A stretch of 64,000 nt of DNA from Sequoia sempervirens (taxonomy: Eukaryota; Streptophyta; Pinopsida; Cupressales; Cupressaceae), in NCBI GenBank assembly GCA_007258455.2, contig VDFB02321314.1, positions 1-64,000 on the forward strand, given 5' to 3'. How positions within the stretch are numbered: the first letter of the stretch is position 1; the number at the start of each line of letters is the position of its first letter. Of the stretch, positions 1 to 13,800 are shown one piece after another. Under the pieces are notes generated by a model. It ran no database searches. It saw only the letters and a program-made list of their open reading frames with translations, and was not told where the DNA came from. A program made the position numbers and the translations under genes.

Positions 1-1233
1 CAACAAATAGTTTAAAGGATTTTGGAAAATTCTAGCACATGGGTTTTTAGTAAGGACTTTTCATTCATAGGAGTTGACCCAACATGGCAAGAGTCCCCTT
101 TCGGATCCATCTTGTCAGAGTCAATCGTGTGATATTGGCATTTCATCCAATATCCACATTTATATCCTGGCTGGAAATACTCTTGGCTTTAGAGTGTTAC
201 CGGTTGAGTCGTTCCCTTGGGTGAGTACTTTTTCCCCAAGGCAGGCCCTCTAGGATAAACAAAAGTGAATGAAGAACAATATTTGTAACTCGATCAATCC
301 TTGTTGGAAACAAGGAGAGAGAATGTATACAACAAAGTCCCCACTCACACTCCCACAAGATTTTGTTCAATTTTAAGCCCAAATCGAAGTGTGGAGGTGA
401 TTCCTTTGTCTTAACCCAAAGTCATGAAAAAGGCCTTTTGATTCTCAAGATCGCTATAAAGCGTGAGAGAAGTGAATACATCCTTTTTCAATGGCTTTAG
501 TCTAAGTAAGCCCTCAGAAACAAACAAAGCTACACTTGTTCTTTTTAGATTCATAAAGCAATATGTGAATTCATTTTAGAGCACCAAATCACAAGTGAAA
601 GAAATTTTTTCAATTTGTTAATCCCATAAACAAAATCTAGTAAGTTGTTGATCCTAAGATTCTTTTTAATCCTTTTGCAAGAAATAAACAAAAAGAAATC
701 TTTTTAAACCCAAATGAAAGCTAGTGTTCTAAGAAATAAGAAGATGATAAATTCTTAGAGAAGTGTTAAACAAACACTTAAGTGTTAAAAAACACTTTGA
801 TAGGACAAAGTACCATCACCATGCTCCTCCTTCCTTTGTTTTCGATTTCCAACCTAAAAAGAAGAAAAATAGTCAGATTCTGGAAAAACACAAAAATTAA
901 AAAGTAGAAAACAGAGGAAGAAGCAATCATAAATTAAAAGCACATGCTAAAAATTAAATTCTCCCTTTTACTGTCTCCCAGCATCGCAACTCATGAAGGC
1001 GTCGATGTTTGTTCTCCCAGTGTCACTCTCACAACACCGCTGACTGGTAAGTGGTGCTCTGTGTTGGGATAGAGAGCTCAATTGCATCACAATTTCGCCC
1101 AGCATCGGAGTTTGTGTCCAGCATCGCTGTTTAATATTTTTTTGAAAACTTCTGCAGATCAGCGAGTCTAGCGGTGGAGTTAAAAATTTGAATTTTTTTG
1201 GCGGGATGAGTCCAACAGCGCAGTTTGGGTTTC

Positions 1234-1326
1234 ACGCAGTGCCATATAGCGATGCGTACGAGCCCGCGGTGCTAAAATAGCAACGTTGATGAGCCTGCGG
1301 TGCCAAAATAGTGACGCTGACGAGCC
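1234..1326 (-). repeat. Three 31-bp direct repeats in the leader of element Z
   Basis: Units at 1234-1264, 1265-1295 and 1296-1326 are exactly 31 bp each and share GGCTCG at the start and GCACYGCR near the end on the minus strand. Divergence is by point changes only. A looser motif, CAGCATCG on the plus strand, recurs at about 981, 1102 and 1120, so the array continues in degraded form towards 960. Confidence 0.8.
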
Positions 1327-1397
1327 GGTGTTGGAATTTCCTGTGTGTGAACAAAAAAGCAAAAATTTCAAGAAAAAGTTAGAATTAATGAGTTGCA

Positions 1398-1415
1398 GCC
1401 CTCCCTCTAGCGCCA
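1398..1415 (-). promoter_or_regulatory. Primer-binding site of element Z, tRNA-Asn type
   Basis: The minus strand reads TGGCGCTAGAGGGAGGGC, 4 nt inside the LTR end. It is complementary, with about one mismatch, to the 3' end of plant tRNA-Asn (…CCTTCTAGCG-CCA, from memory). Element C has the same type of site. Confidence 0.75.
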
Positions 1416-1419
1416 AATG

Positions 1420-2696
1420 TGTGAACCCTTTTCCTAGTACCTGCAAAACAACATGAATAAATGAGTTAGACAAGGAATTACAAGCTAAAACAAGGATTCC
1501 CCATGAAATCCATTTGCAAACTCAAAATAGGAAAGAAATTGATGAAGAACACAATACAAAAGATAAAACTAGATTTAATCCTAATTAGAGAAGCAAACAC
1601 TTGATCCCATGGGGGAATTGGTGCCAATTTGATGTGAAAATTGGCCCTTTCCCAATTCCTATGATGAAATCTTGATATGTTGAAGATGATATTGATCCAC
1701 TTTTGATGAAAGATGAGAACTCCAAGCCAAATCTACAAAAATCCTAGCTAAGAATTCAAATGATGGATGAGAATGACTAAGTATTTTAGCATGGTAACTT
1801 TGCAATGTTTGGGATGATAAAATGAGGAGGAGTCTTCATTTATAGGATTTCAAATGGATGAATGCCCAAATTTGAGCAATGTGGACTAACATTCATCCAA
1901 TGATATGGTGCCACTTGTCAAGCTATGAATGGATGATGATGTGCAAGATTTGGGGTTTGTGCCAATAAATGCCAATATTTGAAATTCAAATTTGTTGAAA
2001 TGGCATGTAAGAGGGAAGGGAAAATGCAATAAATGCCACTTGGCTCAAGGCAAAGGACATGTAAGAGGTTTTAAATGCCTTGTTGGATGTACATGTTGAC
2101 TTGGAATTTTTGAATTCAAATTGAGAGAATATTCCAAAAGATGCCTTGTGAGGAAAAAAAAAGATTTAATAAATGAATTAAATCTATTTTCATGTGCAAC
2201 TTGCATTATCTAGAGGATGTGATATGAGATGAGGTTAAATTAATCAAGGGTTTAATTAATTTAACATGAGATTAGATGATGTGACTTATTTTGACTTAGA
2301 TTCATGGGTTTATTTAAATCAAATAAGAGAGGAATATGATAAGAGGCTAATTAAATAAAGATTTTTATTTATTTAATTAAAAGGGATGGTGTTAGATTAA
2401 ATCAAATAAGGTTTTAATTTATTTAATTTAATGGATAGACTTTAGAGATTTAATCAAATAAATTGATTATTTAATTAAATAGGGATAATTAGATCAGATG
2501 GATTGATTTAATTAACAAGATAAATGACTTGATTTAGATAAAGTGATTTATTTAATCAAGAGAGGATTATTGATGAATTTAATCAGATAGGGGAATTTGA
2601 TTAAATGGTTAGACCGAGGGATGATTCAGGAAGAAACGATGTTAGTAAGTTAGGATCGAATGCACTATGTCAATCAGTATATTTTCGATGTCTACA
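1420..2696 (-). repeat. 5' LTR of element Z
   Basis: On the minus strand the LTR begins TGTAGACATCGAAAAT (ending at 2696) and ends …GGGTTCACA (1420), with TG/CA termini. Both ends match the solo LTR at 24879-26035 (start TGTAGACACCGAAAAAT, end GTGTTCACA), which fixes the boundaries. It holds an AT-rich block at about 2160-2600 full of TTTAATTAAAT words, as do the 24879 LTR and the LTRs of element B. Confidence 0.8.
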
Positions 2697-5226
2697 ATAC
2701 TAAGAAACCATCAAAACAACAACAAATAATGTGTTCTTAGTTTATTAGAAAAAGTAAGACAAAATTAACTAGATGGAGCATTTTCACCTAATGAAATTAT
2801 TGTTTTCTTAGGCATGGATGGGTCCTAAGAAATAATGTAGACTTTAAAAAATTAGGCCTAAAAATAATCAATTTAAAGTTGAAAAATAAGTGGTGACCTA
2901 CTTGGTAGACTTGACCCTATTTGATAACCAATAGGATGGCCTTAAGCTCATAGGGAAACCTTAGTTTTATTAGACTATCTATTAATTTTTTTTTTAGGGA
3001 TCCTTCATTTTATTTGAGGATTACTTTACTCTTATATCTTAATCTATAATTTTATCAAAATATTTGTATTTGGTTTGTAAGTGAATTTTTATGACAGGGA
3101 ACCCTATAAAAAGGCTTAGGAAGAATCTACCTCAATCATCCCCTTGTGGAACTTTAAGAATGATTCCAAATCAAACCAATCATAAATGATAGGTATTTAA
3201 ACTTATATATACTATGAAATTGTTCCAAATCAAATCATAACCATCAAAATTTTAGTGATAACAAAAAATGTTGTATGAAAACTCAACAAAGTGAATATGG
3301 TGGGATAATAGTTTTTGGTACAAGGTTATGGTTCAATCAAAAAGGGTTTTGGAGATTAAAATAGGATTGGTATAAAAATAGGAAACCGTAATTTTAAGCA
3401 CTCAATTGAGAGTTTGGTATGGGAATGGCCTACAACTCCAAAAGGTGTAAAATACAGGATTGCATTACAAAGGGGTGATGTGAAACAAACTGAAATGGAA
3501 ACATGACTCCATTAGGGATTAATGAAAATAAAATAGAATGGAATAAGGTCTATAAATGTTAAGTATGAATGTAGGTTGATGGTGGACTTAAGGAAAGCTA
3601 AGAAGAAATAGAAACACATTAAGCAATTGATTCAACAATGGAAATAGGGAGAGTAGGAGACACAAAATGGATTAAAAAGGTTATGGAAATGGATGGCGAT
3701 GGTGTTGGGGCCCGAAACAGCTCTACTTCCTAGAACAAACTTTCACTTTCAAGGCTAGGGTTATCATTATGAAAGTAAAATTTTCTAATCCACAAACTAT
3801 GGAGGGTTGAAGGCCAAATCTATGAGATTAGGCTTTCTCTTCCACTTTTTGAGTCATCTTAGACTTGGGAGGGTGTTCCCAAAGGTTTAGAAAAAAACCA
3901 AAAAAGGTGATAGTTGAACCCAATCTATTGTCTTGACTCCAAAGTTTATCATTGAGATAAGAAAAAACTAGCTACCCAGATGCCTTTATGTATCTAATTA
4001 CTACACTATTGCAATGAGTGCAAGGTGGGGGAAATGCACATAGACCACAAAGTAAATTGATGATAACAATTTGTATAGGTTTTACCCTATTTTGTTGTTC
4101 AACCATGAGCTACACTAGTCTAAAAATAAGTTGAATTTATATTTTTAATGATTTGTTCTTTCTTCTTCTTTTTTTTGCTTGACTAGAAAAGATACAGGCT
4201 AGATTGGTGCCAATCTAAGGGCTACAAAATCATAACTAATAGAGAGTAATACAAGATAAAGTAACAAATACTAAATAATTGAAGAATTAAAATGTACTGA
4301 ACATATAATATTACCAATTTAAAATACTTAATAATTGATCAACATATTATAAAAATCCATGCACAAATGCAAAAAAATCCATAACAAATAGTTATGATAG
4401 ATTTAGAATGTTGTCAGATTCACCAAATAACATATATACTCACAAAAAGTATGAAGAGTCAAGAATTTTTAGCCAACTAAATATATTCCTGAATCTATTC
4501 ATACATTTTTAAAAAAAATAGAAATGGTAACATATATGATATAACCTTTAATTCCATAAAACTACTTTTTCCTCTCTATAGTTGAACCAAAAATTGATAT
4601 ATTTAGATGAGAATTTGGATTTCATTTTTGTTATGATTTAGACATTGCACTTCCAATATCTAAAAATGAATCCCATAACATCTCTTTATCCAAGTAGTGT
4701 GTTCCCTAGAAGATAACACTATAGTATTTTAAAATCAATGGTATAGATGCACTCCCTCCAAAATAGATGCCCACAATGTTGAGGAGATTTGATGGAATAA
4801 ATGTGGTTGCTAGGAGATAGTCCTAGAATAATGGCTAGTAGATAATAATCACACCATTACATTTGGAACTCTAGCTTTATATTTAGGCTTCCATCACACA
4901 TATATTCGACCTACCATTCAGACACTTCATCTTTCACCACTTATTTTCAGCATCTATGTTGCTTAGATTTGTCTCATTACAATTCTCAAGCTTCTAGAAG
5001 GATGCATGCAATCCCACGAATCCCATGTAAGTGTCTTATTTCATGGGGAACCTCCCTATTTCTTTTTCGACCTCTCATGCACAAACTTGACACCTCGATA
5101 AATAACAATATGTGATGTACTTCAAAGACATCAATTTAGGATAGATAGAAGAATTTTAATGTCCACAAGACCAAAAGGATCTACCACCTTGACACTCTAA
5201 AAATAAAAATGTAATTCTTTGTATTG
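2697..5226. other. No recognisable gene; host flank of elements Z and A
   Basis: AT-rich sequence with no ORF of interest in either strand. I see no splice-linked coding pattern or conserved protein. It continues at 17906 on the far side of element A, since the AGCCT duplication joins the two flanks. Confidence 0.6.
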
Positions 5227-5231
5227 AGCCT
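5227..5231. repeat. Target-site duplication of element A, left copy (AGCCT)
   Basis: AGCCT directly precedes the LTR start TGATAGG; an identical AGCCT follows the other LTR at 17901-17905. Confidence 0.9.
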
Positions 5232-6508
5232 TGATAGGTTGTCGTCAGGTCCTAACACTTTAGTTAATAAACACATTCATATATCGATCGGGTAGTGTCC
5301 AAAGGTTGTATGCAATAGAAGACATCTCAACTATCTCTCTAAGGTTCCCTAAATACCAAACAGCTGAATAAAACTCTAAACTAGATGGTCTCTAAACTTT
5401 GAAAGCAGTAAGACATCTATTTAGAAAACTAGAAATAATTTAAACTAGAAAGTAGAAAACTATGAATCTAAAAAACATCACCACTAAGCTAGAAAGCATG
5501 AAAATGATTAATCTAAAGAATGTGTAAATTGCTGAAGAAGTAAAACTTGTAAATAAACTAGGAAACATTTATCTAGTGCAAAAGATAACAATCCAATAAC
5601 TAGCATAAGCAATTTAGCAGAAACAACTGAAGGAAGGTGCTCCAGAACTTCAGATACTAAATTCAGAGACTACAGACTTAGCTACAACCTGTAGGATTAA
5701 CACTGACAATATGACACACACACATGAAAATGAATTCCAATTGTAACTTTTGTCTATAAAAGGAAAGTACATAATGAAAAGTAAAATACTTATTTATCTA
5801 TCTATAACCATCGAGTGGCCAACTCTCGGGTGTTTCTACAACTATCTCATATCACATGCACTAAAATTCTCCAAGTTACTTCATTCAAAGGACTTCATTC
5901 ATATGGCTCAGTAATTCAAAGAGTGGTAGGAAAACTCATTTTTTATTTATATGGTAGTTTTACTCAAAAGACATATTGGCAGCATAACGATATTCTTTTG
6001 TATTCATCATTTGCAACAGTTACATATTTATATGAAAATGGCTAACAAAATCCTACTTTCCAGTTGATAAAGTCTTTAACAGATTGTCAACAACAAATGG
6101 ACTTTAAATCCCATGACATGAAATATTAAAGAGGCTCGACACAAGCCATAAATTTTTTGAAACTAAAAGTAACAAAACTATGAAGAAGGCCCATAATGTT
6201 TGCTCTTGAAATTTTGGCACGTACTCGCTTGTTTTCAAAAAGTGTTAAGATCTATGTTCTTTCCCTTTTGACTGGAATGGTAATCAAGAGTGGAAGTTGA
6301 CCTGTGAAATTCTCAAGGACTAAACCATTAAATCAACATAAGTTAGCTTAATTCAACTAATTTCAAGAAGTAAGGTTTGCACATTTATTCATAAAAAGAG
6401 AGCAATTATTTATCCTAAAGGTAATTAATTGGCAGGGTAAATTGGGCCGAAAGGTATAGGTTTGCATATTGAGTCCATTATATTGATGAGGCTATTTTTA
6501 CCTCATCA
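5232..6508 (-). repeat. 3' LTR of element A (left)
   Basis: 1277 bp, alignable throughout with 16648-17900. Differences include a short extra segment near 5342-5360 and near 5880. A TATAAAAGG sits at 5755-5763 on the plus strand, antisense to gag-pol, and is kept in the other LTR at 17158-17166. Confidence 0.92.
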
Positions 6509-6523
6509 CTTCCTCCCCTTCCT
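6509..6523 (-). promoter_or_regulatory. Polypurine tract of element A
   Basis: Minus-strand AGGAAGGGGAGGAAG directly abuts the 3' LTR start. This is the expected place and composition for the plus-strand DNA primer, and it confirms the minus orientation. Confidence 0.85.
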
Positions 6524-7382
6524 AAGCTCTAGTAGGTCCTCCTACTCTCTAGTGTGTTCCCTACCCTTGATTTCCTTTATTCATCTCCTCATACTTGGCA
6601 TTGAGATCATACAAATCATCTACCTCTGTATCTAGCCACTCTGGGTCCCTTGAGAATCCCTGATGAAAAGTGACTCTTTATACCCACCTTGCAAAACTAT
6701 CATCACTTTGGTCCAGATTGGTATATTCTGAAGGAATTGGTGAAAGAAGGTGAGGAGGTTTGTACCTCATACCAATCCAACTAATCTTGAATTCTTCAAG
6801 GATTTTGGCCAAAGCTACTACTCTTCTGTAGGATCATCTAATATTAAGGGGTGGAATTATTTCCCTTTTCTTGAGATACATAAGAAGAGGGGTATACCAC
6901 TCTTCACATGCATGCAGTTATCCTATCAATTTTACTGTTCAAAAGATTGCACAACCAAAGGTTGTTATTGTACTTGACCTGTACTTCCTTTTTAAGTATG
7001 ATGCCCAAAAATTGTGCCTTGAAAGAGAAATGCTTCCTATGAGGATATCTCATTTGGAACCCCACATTCCTTTTTGCATGTGCATATTCTCTTGATCTAT
7101 CTTTCCAGTGAAGCTGATTTCTCATTGTAGACAGGAATGATCTTAATTGCACTTCTCCCACAAAGAAATTAACAAAGTCTGTATATTTTTCTAGGATTAA
7201 ATTATGAACAAAGAACTCACATAAAAAATCTTGTTATTCGTGGAGGACTAAAAAATATCTTACAAATTCCGTCACTCAAGATCATGTGGTCAATTCCTTT
7301 GTACCCATCTAAAATTGTCTATTGAGTAGTGTCACAGAGTATAAACTCCTAGATGGCTCCTAGGACAAGCAATAGTAACTCA

Positions 7383-9496
7383 CCAATTTACAAGCATCCA
7401 TTTACCTTATATGCTTTAATGAAGACTCTTTTTAACATTACCAATTCCCTCTTCAACCTATTATTCTCAAATTCCACATCCCTCAAAAGATAGCAATGCT
7501 CTATCCATTTCATTAACATTGGAGGAATGCATACCTAGAACCAATCTATAACAATAGGTTTAGTTTGTGTCTCTTTTGAGTCCATAATTGGTTTCATGTC
7601 ACTCTCTTGTAGATCTTGCTCTAACACCACAATCTTACTCAAAGAAGCATTTAATTCAATTTCTTGTCTATTCTTCTCTTCTTCAAAGGCACTAAACAAT
7701 TACATGAAATTGTTTTCAAATCTTGAATATGCTTGTCTTTGTCAGACAGAGCAACCTTGTGCTACTTATCTTGTTGATTCCATTGTTGAATCTGGTACTA
7801 TAGTTGTTCAATGAGCTTGTCTTTTTTCTCCATCTATGCTGTCAATTTTACAATTTCTTGGTCTCTTTTATTCACAATGGCAATTTGCACCTCAATCTAT
7901 TCTTTTTGCTAGTTAATCTGTACTTCATCATCCTGTATCTTGATTCTCAATTCCATAATTTTTACTTTTAACTTTTCTAATTCCTCACTTTTCTAACTAG
8001 ATTTTGTATCCCCTTTGTCCACAGAGAAGGATGAATGAGGAATTTCTACATCAGTATGAGGCACATTTTCTTCCTTGACAGTCCTCCCAAGGGACATGAG
8101 GAGGCACTCTTCCACTTTCAGTCAACATGAGTACATTTTCTTCAACTCAAGCACAAAGCTCCTACTTTGTCAAGAAAAAGATAAAATCCCCTGTACGCTC
8201 ATCATTTGGCCTCTACCATGACATTTTACTTTTCTCCTCTGTTCTTGGTTGACTAGTTTTCTTGTCCTCTTCCCTAGGAAATTGATCACCTTGCTTTTTT
8301 GTTTCATTTATTTCCTCATTATCAAGTGGACTATCAATTTCTACCACCTTTGTTGGAGTCCTTGCCCTCTTCCTTTTGGAAGTACTGCCTATGTCTTGGG
8401 GTTTGGTTTCATTGGCCCCTGAAGATAACCTTTTACTCTTCCGTAGAGGAGTATTTTGAAATGTAACTTTACGTCATTTCTTCCTCTTGTGAGGAGGTTC
8501 CTCTTCACCAAGGTGACACACAATTTCCACCCCTCCTATCCCCGGGGTTTTTAACCTATCCGGAAAAGTTTCGGTGCATCGCTGGAGGAGGTTGTTGGGA
8601 CGAAGCATCTAATGCCCTCGAGAGGGTTCTTTCTAAAGATCGTTTCTTTTGGCTAAAGATTCTCCTCCCTCAAGATCTTCCCAGTTCTGATATATCAATT
8701 TCAGAGGAAACCCTACCAATTTTTTCTAGATTTTGCAGAAATGGTGTATGTACATTAATTGTATGAGTAATCGTGATGTTTGAGGGGCATTGTCCCAACT
8801 TTGTACTTTTCCATCATAGAGGTGGACAATGACATAGGAAGGATGGTAAATTCTACCGTAAGAGAAGGGTCACAATGTCATGGCATAAATGAGTCAACAA
8901 ACTAAAAGGGGTCCCACCACAGTGGTCATTTGTCCCTCACAAGTGAAATACTTAATTATCCGCCACAATAGACCTCCATGGTTTTGGAAGAGACATTCTA
9001 TGGATTCCTTTATTTTGTCCCCTGGTGTTTATGGTCATTACAGGTTGGGGTTCCCCTTCCTTATGAAATAGTTCTATTAATTTTTTATAGGGAACATGAG
9101 CATTTTCATTTAAATCAATTCACTTATTTTTGAGATCGGAAAGACGAGCAATGGTTTTCGTACTTACCCGGAATCATTTTTTGTGCACCATGGTTTTCCC
9201 ATCTGTGAAATTTTGAACAAATTCTTTCACAAGCTACTCTATATACCCTTCAAATTGCTTTATGAAGTCCAGCCACCCAAATTTCTAAAATAAAGCTACA
9301 ATATTCCCAATGCCAACAATGGAGCTACAGAAGTTGGCTCAGAATTCTTCTTAGCTCCTCCCATTCTCTTTATTTCTTTGCTAGTTGGTGAAATTCTGTA
9401 GAATTTTGTAATTCCTTCCTTACTGAATTGCAGATGAAAAAAGAATTCTATGTTGATATACCCAATGGAGAAGTTAATTATCACCTTTCTTGTCAC
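7383..9496 (-). pseudogene. Decayed extra ORF of element A, coiled-coil protein, function unknown
   Basis: The minus strand downstream of integrase carries a protein-like but interrupted reading frame. The clearest part runs from an ATG at 8097 (MSLGRTVKEENVP…) to about 7383. It includes a Lys/Glu-rich stretch (KSEELEKLKVKIMELRIK, about 7990-7935) and continues as NKRDQEIVKL and MEKKDKLIEQL, typical of a long coiled coil. In-frame stops there are nearly all TAG, as if from CAG. Upstream, about 9496-8300, weaker segments (for example GITKFYRISPTSKEIKRMGG and a basic KRKRARTPTK run) suggest a larger protein broken by frameshifts. Gypsy elements of plants often carry an extra ORF behind pol (established); which family this is I cannot say. 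An env-like role is not supported. Confidence 0.5.
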
Positions 9497-10056
9497 CTTA
9501 CTGAATAATTATGACGAGCTTTCATGGGGAATTACACAACTACTATCATACTTTAAGCAATCGTGTAAAGGCACAAGTTTCAAAATTATGAGGAACGAAT
9601 CATGCCAATTAATTATCCTTTATTCAAAATAAGTACTAACTCTTTAAATAAATAAATTTTCACATACCTTAGGTCTTGTCATTAGATCGAACATCACTCA
9701 CTTGTGTTGACATAATTGGATAGTCATATGGTTGGTGAGGGTGGCAGTGGATAATAATGGCACAGATGAAATGGTTGAAATGACGAAAAAAATTATTATG
9801 ACAAAAAGGTGTCATAATAATTTTATTTATTATGGAAAGATTTTGTATGATGTGGTAGAATAATTATTAGGGAGCAGATCTCAAAGCGGTCTAAAATTAA
9901 ATGATGGGCATGTGCGGAACTTAGGAAAAATAAAAATACTGGAAAGACAAAATTTACAAAACTCTGGAGCATTACCAAAAAATGCAACTGAAGTAGAGGA
10001 AAAGAGAGTTCTGGAACTTTGTAGAGAGATTCCATCAAAACATGGTAACCAAATTG

Positions 10057-10300
10057 AAGATTTTGGAGCATCGCTAAAAAAAAGCAACCAGAACAACAAC
10101 CAAATTTTCTGGAGCATCGTCAAAAGATGCAGCCATAACAACAAACAAAATTTCTAGAGCATCGTCAAAAGATGCAATCGAAGAAGCAACCAAAATTTAT
10201 GGAGTATCGTTGAAAGATGCAGCCAGAGCAGTAACCAAACTTTATAGAGTATCGTTGAAAGATGCAACTGGAGCAACAACCAAAATTTCCAAAGCATCTT
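10057..10300 (-). repeat. 45-bp tandem array in the 3' region of element A
   Basis: Four clear units of exactly 45 bp start at 10102, 10147, 10192 and 10237, each containing GAGYATCGTYRAAAGATGCA on the plus strand. A partial unit precedes them. Degenerate relatives (GGAGCATTGCTAAAAAGATG) continue to about 10560. The array lies between integrase and the coiled-coil ORF. Confidence 0.85.
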
Positions 10301-10855
10301 AACAGAATTTTGGAGCATTGCTAAAAAGATGTCGCCGAAAGGAAGAAACAACAGAATTCCAGAGCATTGCTAAAAAGATGTTGTCGGAAGGAAGAAAGAT
10401 GTGAGATTTTGGCCTTGACTTCTTGAAGCATCATTGAGTGATGCGTCAGAATGTAGGATCAGGACAAGGAGTAGAACCAATCTATTGTGCAGATTCTAGA
10501 ACATCGCAACAACTAGGCTGACAAATTTTGGAGCATCACAATAGGGTGCGCCGAAATTGTGTTTGCCAAAAAGATGAAGTCCTACAAAATATAGACAAAA
10601 ATTTAGTCAATTCCAAATGGTGAAGTTGATGAAGAAATTGAATAAACATGCAAAAATGATTTTTTTTTGGTTATTTATTTGACAAAACTATATTGACCCT
10701 GCCACAAGAGAGTCAATGCAGCGGATTTCTCCCTGCATTTCAACCAATTTTGTAAACTCCTATTTGTTAACAGGCTTATGGTAGATGTGTAATTAGTGCC
10801 CATTAACTAGAAGAGTTCAGGTATCACCATCAATAGGTTTCAGCTAGACGAACCA

Positions 10856-13800
10856 TTAGCAACACTTCAAAAATTTCGTATGGTCCAAGCTAGTGTGTCC
10901 TAAGTTTCCCTTGATGATCCTTGTATCTGGAATCGAACAATAATTCCCAATCCCCAGCATGGAATTCTTTCTCTTTGATATGTTTTTCATGCCAAACCTT
11001 ATGTTGTTTTTAGACCAGTTCAATTTGATGGATGGCATCCAAATGGAGTTCATCCAATTTGCTAAGCTATAAAAATCTCCCAATCTGGGCTCGTTTAAGA
11101 TCCATGCCCAACTCCATGGTTGTTCTAAGGGTTTGGAGTTCAAATTCAATGGGTAAGAGGGGTTTATTCCCAAAGACTAACTCATAGGAACTATAGCCAA
11201 TAGTTGATTTCCAAGTGGTGTTGTAGGCTCAGATAGCTTCTGGTAGTTTCCTAGCCTAGTCTTTTCTTCTCGAAGAAATCATTTTTGTTAAAAAAAATTC
11301 CAACTCCCTATTAGTGACTTCAACTTGTTTGTTTTCCTACGGGTGATAGGGTGAGGACTTCTTGTGACTTACTTGGAAATGGTCTGTGAATGCCAACATA
11401 ACTTTAGACATAAATTGGGGGACCTAGTATGTGACAATTGTCATTGGAGCTCTGAATTTGAGGAAAATTATGTTGTAGACAAAATTAGCTACCTGTTCCT
11501 CCCTAGCAATATGTAGGGCTTGCACTTCTGCCCACTTAGTCAAGTAATCGATACAAACCAGAATCTACTCTTTTCCTTGTGAAGGAGGGTCTATTGGGTC
11601 GATAAAATCCAATCCCCAATTTTCAAATGGTTCAAGGACTACCTAAGGTTGCATGGGCATTTTGTTAGAGGTCGTTGGTCTTCCTACCCTTTGGAATTCA
11701 TCACATTGGCGAACATATTTCTTGATGTCCTTGTGCATTGAAGTCCAATAGTATCCTGCTTCCAAAATTTTGTGAGTTGTCCTTTTAGCAAAATAATGCC
11801 CTCCTGAAAGGTAATCATGATAGGCTCTCAGGATACTATAGGTCTCATCTGCCCTAATGCACCTTTGTAAAACCATATCGGGTCCACATCAAAACAAGAT
11901 TCCATTAGTCCATTTGAAAGGGGCACTCTCTAATGAGGCATTTCTTTTGTTTTGATGAAAAATGAGGTAATACTTCTATGGTGGCCAAATAATTTGCAAT
12001 GTCGACAAACCAATAGGTTTTAGTGGAGATGGCGAACAGTTTTTCATCTAAAAACTTGTCTTGTATCAGAGCACAGTGGTTATCATGTTTAATCTAGGAT
12101 AAGAAATCCACGACTACATTGGACTTCCCTGGTTTGTCAACAATTGTGACATTGAATTCCTAGAGGAGAAGTAACCACCTAATTATCCTTGCATTTACCA
12201 CTGGTTTTTTCATGAGGTACTTAATGGTTGAGTGATCTGTATGCACTATAACTTTATATCCTATGACATAATGTCAAAATTTCTTGATCACATGCACTAC
12301 AGCCAATAATTCTTTCTTTGTTGTGGTATAATTCTTTTATGTTGGCATCAAATTCTTGCCAATGAAGTATAAAGCATATTTTCCCCCATTCTCATCTTCT
12401 TGCCCCAGGACCACTCCAATGGCATCATCAGACGCGCCAACATAAATATGGAATGAGAGGATCCAGTTAGGTTCTTGAAGGACAGGGGCAAAGATGAGTT
12501 TCTCCTTGATAATTTCAAATGAAGATTGACACTTAGGCGTCCAAATGAAGTCTACGTTCTTTTGAAGGAGAGAAAATATAGGGGTTGCAATTTTGTTGAA
12601 ATTTTCTATGAATCTTTGGTAGTATCCAACATGCCCTAAGAAACTCCTGACATCAATCTAAGTTTTTGGGATCTCAAGTTGTTGTATGACTTCGATTTTC
12701 TTAGGATCAACCTTAATCCCTTCGGTTGAAATATGATGTCCTAGCACTATTCCTTGTTTCACCATGATTAGACATTTCTCATGACTTAGGGACAAACGAT
12801 GATCCTCACACTGTTTTAACACCTTGTCTAGATTTGTGAGGGCTTCATCAAAAGTTGAACTGTATATAGTGAAGTCGTCCATATAAACTTCCACACATTC
12901 ATTCACCAACTCAACAAATATAGCTAGGATGGCCCTTTGAAATGTTGTAGGAGTGTTACATAGCCCAAAGGGAAGAACCTGATATGCAAATTTCCCCCAA
13001 GGGTAGCTAAACTTCACCTTATCTTAGTCTTCTACTACTACCTATATCTAGTTGTATCCACTAAATCCATCCAAGAAGGAAAAATATTTCCTCCTACCTC
13101 AGTTATCCAACACTTGGTCCATAAATGGCAAGGGGAAATAATCTTTGTGTGTTGCTTTGTTAAGCTCCCTATAGTCTACACACACTCTCCACTTCCCATT
13201 CTTCTTTGGAACTACAACCAAGGGTGACACCCACTTGCTATTAGAATTTGGGTAGATAAATCCTACCTGTAAGAGTTTCACAATCTCCATTTTAACGATG
13301 TCTTTAAGAGCGGGATTGAGTCTCTATTGTGGTTGGTGAACAGGTCGAACATCCTCAGTATAGATATGATGCGTACACACACTAAGGTGTATTCCCCTCA
13401 TATTTATATAGTCCCAAGTGAACGCTTTAGATCTATTCACTAGGGTGTCAAACAATCTTTGTTCTTCCATCTCAGTCAACCAACTGTTGATGTTCAAATT
13501 TTTTTCTGGAAACAACCTAATGGTTTTGACTCCCAAATGGTTGGATGTGATGGTGTACATGGGCCTTATCAGGGTATTAAGAGGATAGCTATGAGGTACA
13601 GTTTTATGAAGCTAGGAAACATATGCAAAGAAATGGTGAGTTTTTGGAACTAAGTTCATCAAAGGACAAGGTAATCCGATGAAATTGGCACCATCAAATT
13701 TTGCATGATCTATGTCGATTGGATGTCCTAGGATTTCTTCTACGTTTGACATTTCCTCACTGCCTGAATCCATGGTAAGTTTTTCCCTGTCATTCTCCAA

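Larger units (their letters stand above)
1..2696 (-). mobile_element. Element Z: 5' end of a Ty3/gypsy-type LTR retrotransposon, cut by window edge
   Basis: The minus strand reads LTR (2696 to 1420), a primer-binding site (1415 to 1398), then a leader running off the left edge of the window. No gag or pol is in view. Sense is set by the primer site. The other LTR and left target duplication lie outside, so integrity cannot be judged. The leader (1-1397) has no convincing ORF. Its GC-rich part at about 960-1330 contains degenerate repeats, while the rest is AT-rich. The LTR is of the same family as the solo LTR at 24879-26035. Gypsy rather than copia is inferred from the large LTR and the primer-site type shared with element C. 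Confidence 0.75.

Noticed and set aside
1398..1415. tRNA gene fragment
   Set aside because: Only the 3' 18 nt is matched, in antisense beside an LTR, as expected for a primer-binding site. The same applies at 16624, 36169 and 53925.
1180..1473. 97-codon minus-strand ORF
   Set aside because: It spans LTR, primer site and the 31-bp array; no protein-like pattern.
8889..9071. Plus-strand ORF with YLIIRHNRPPW
   Set aside because: Antisense to the decayed extra ORF of element A and too short to support.
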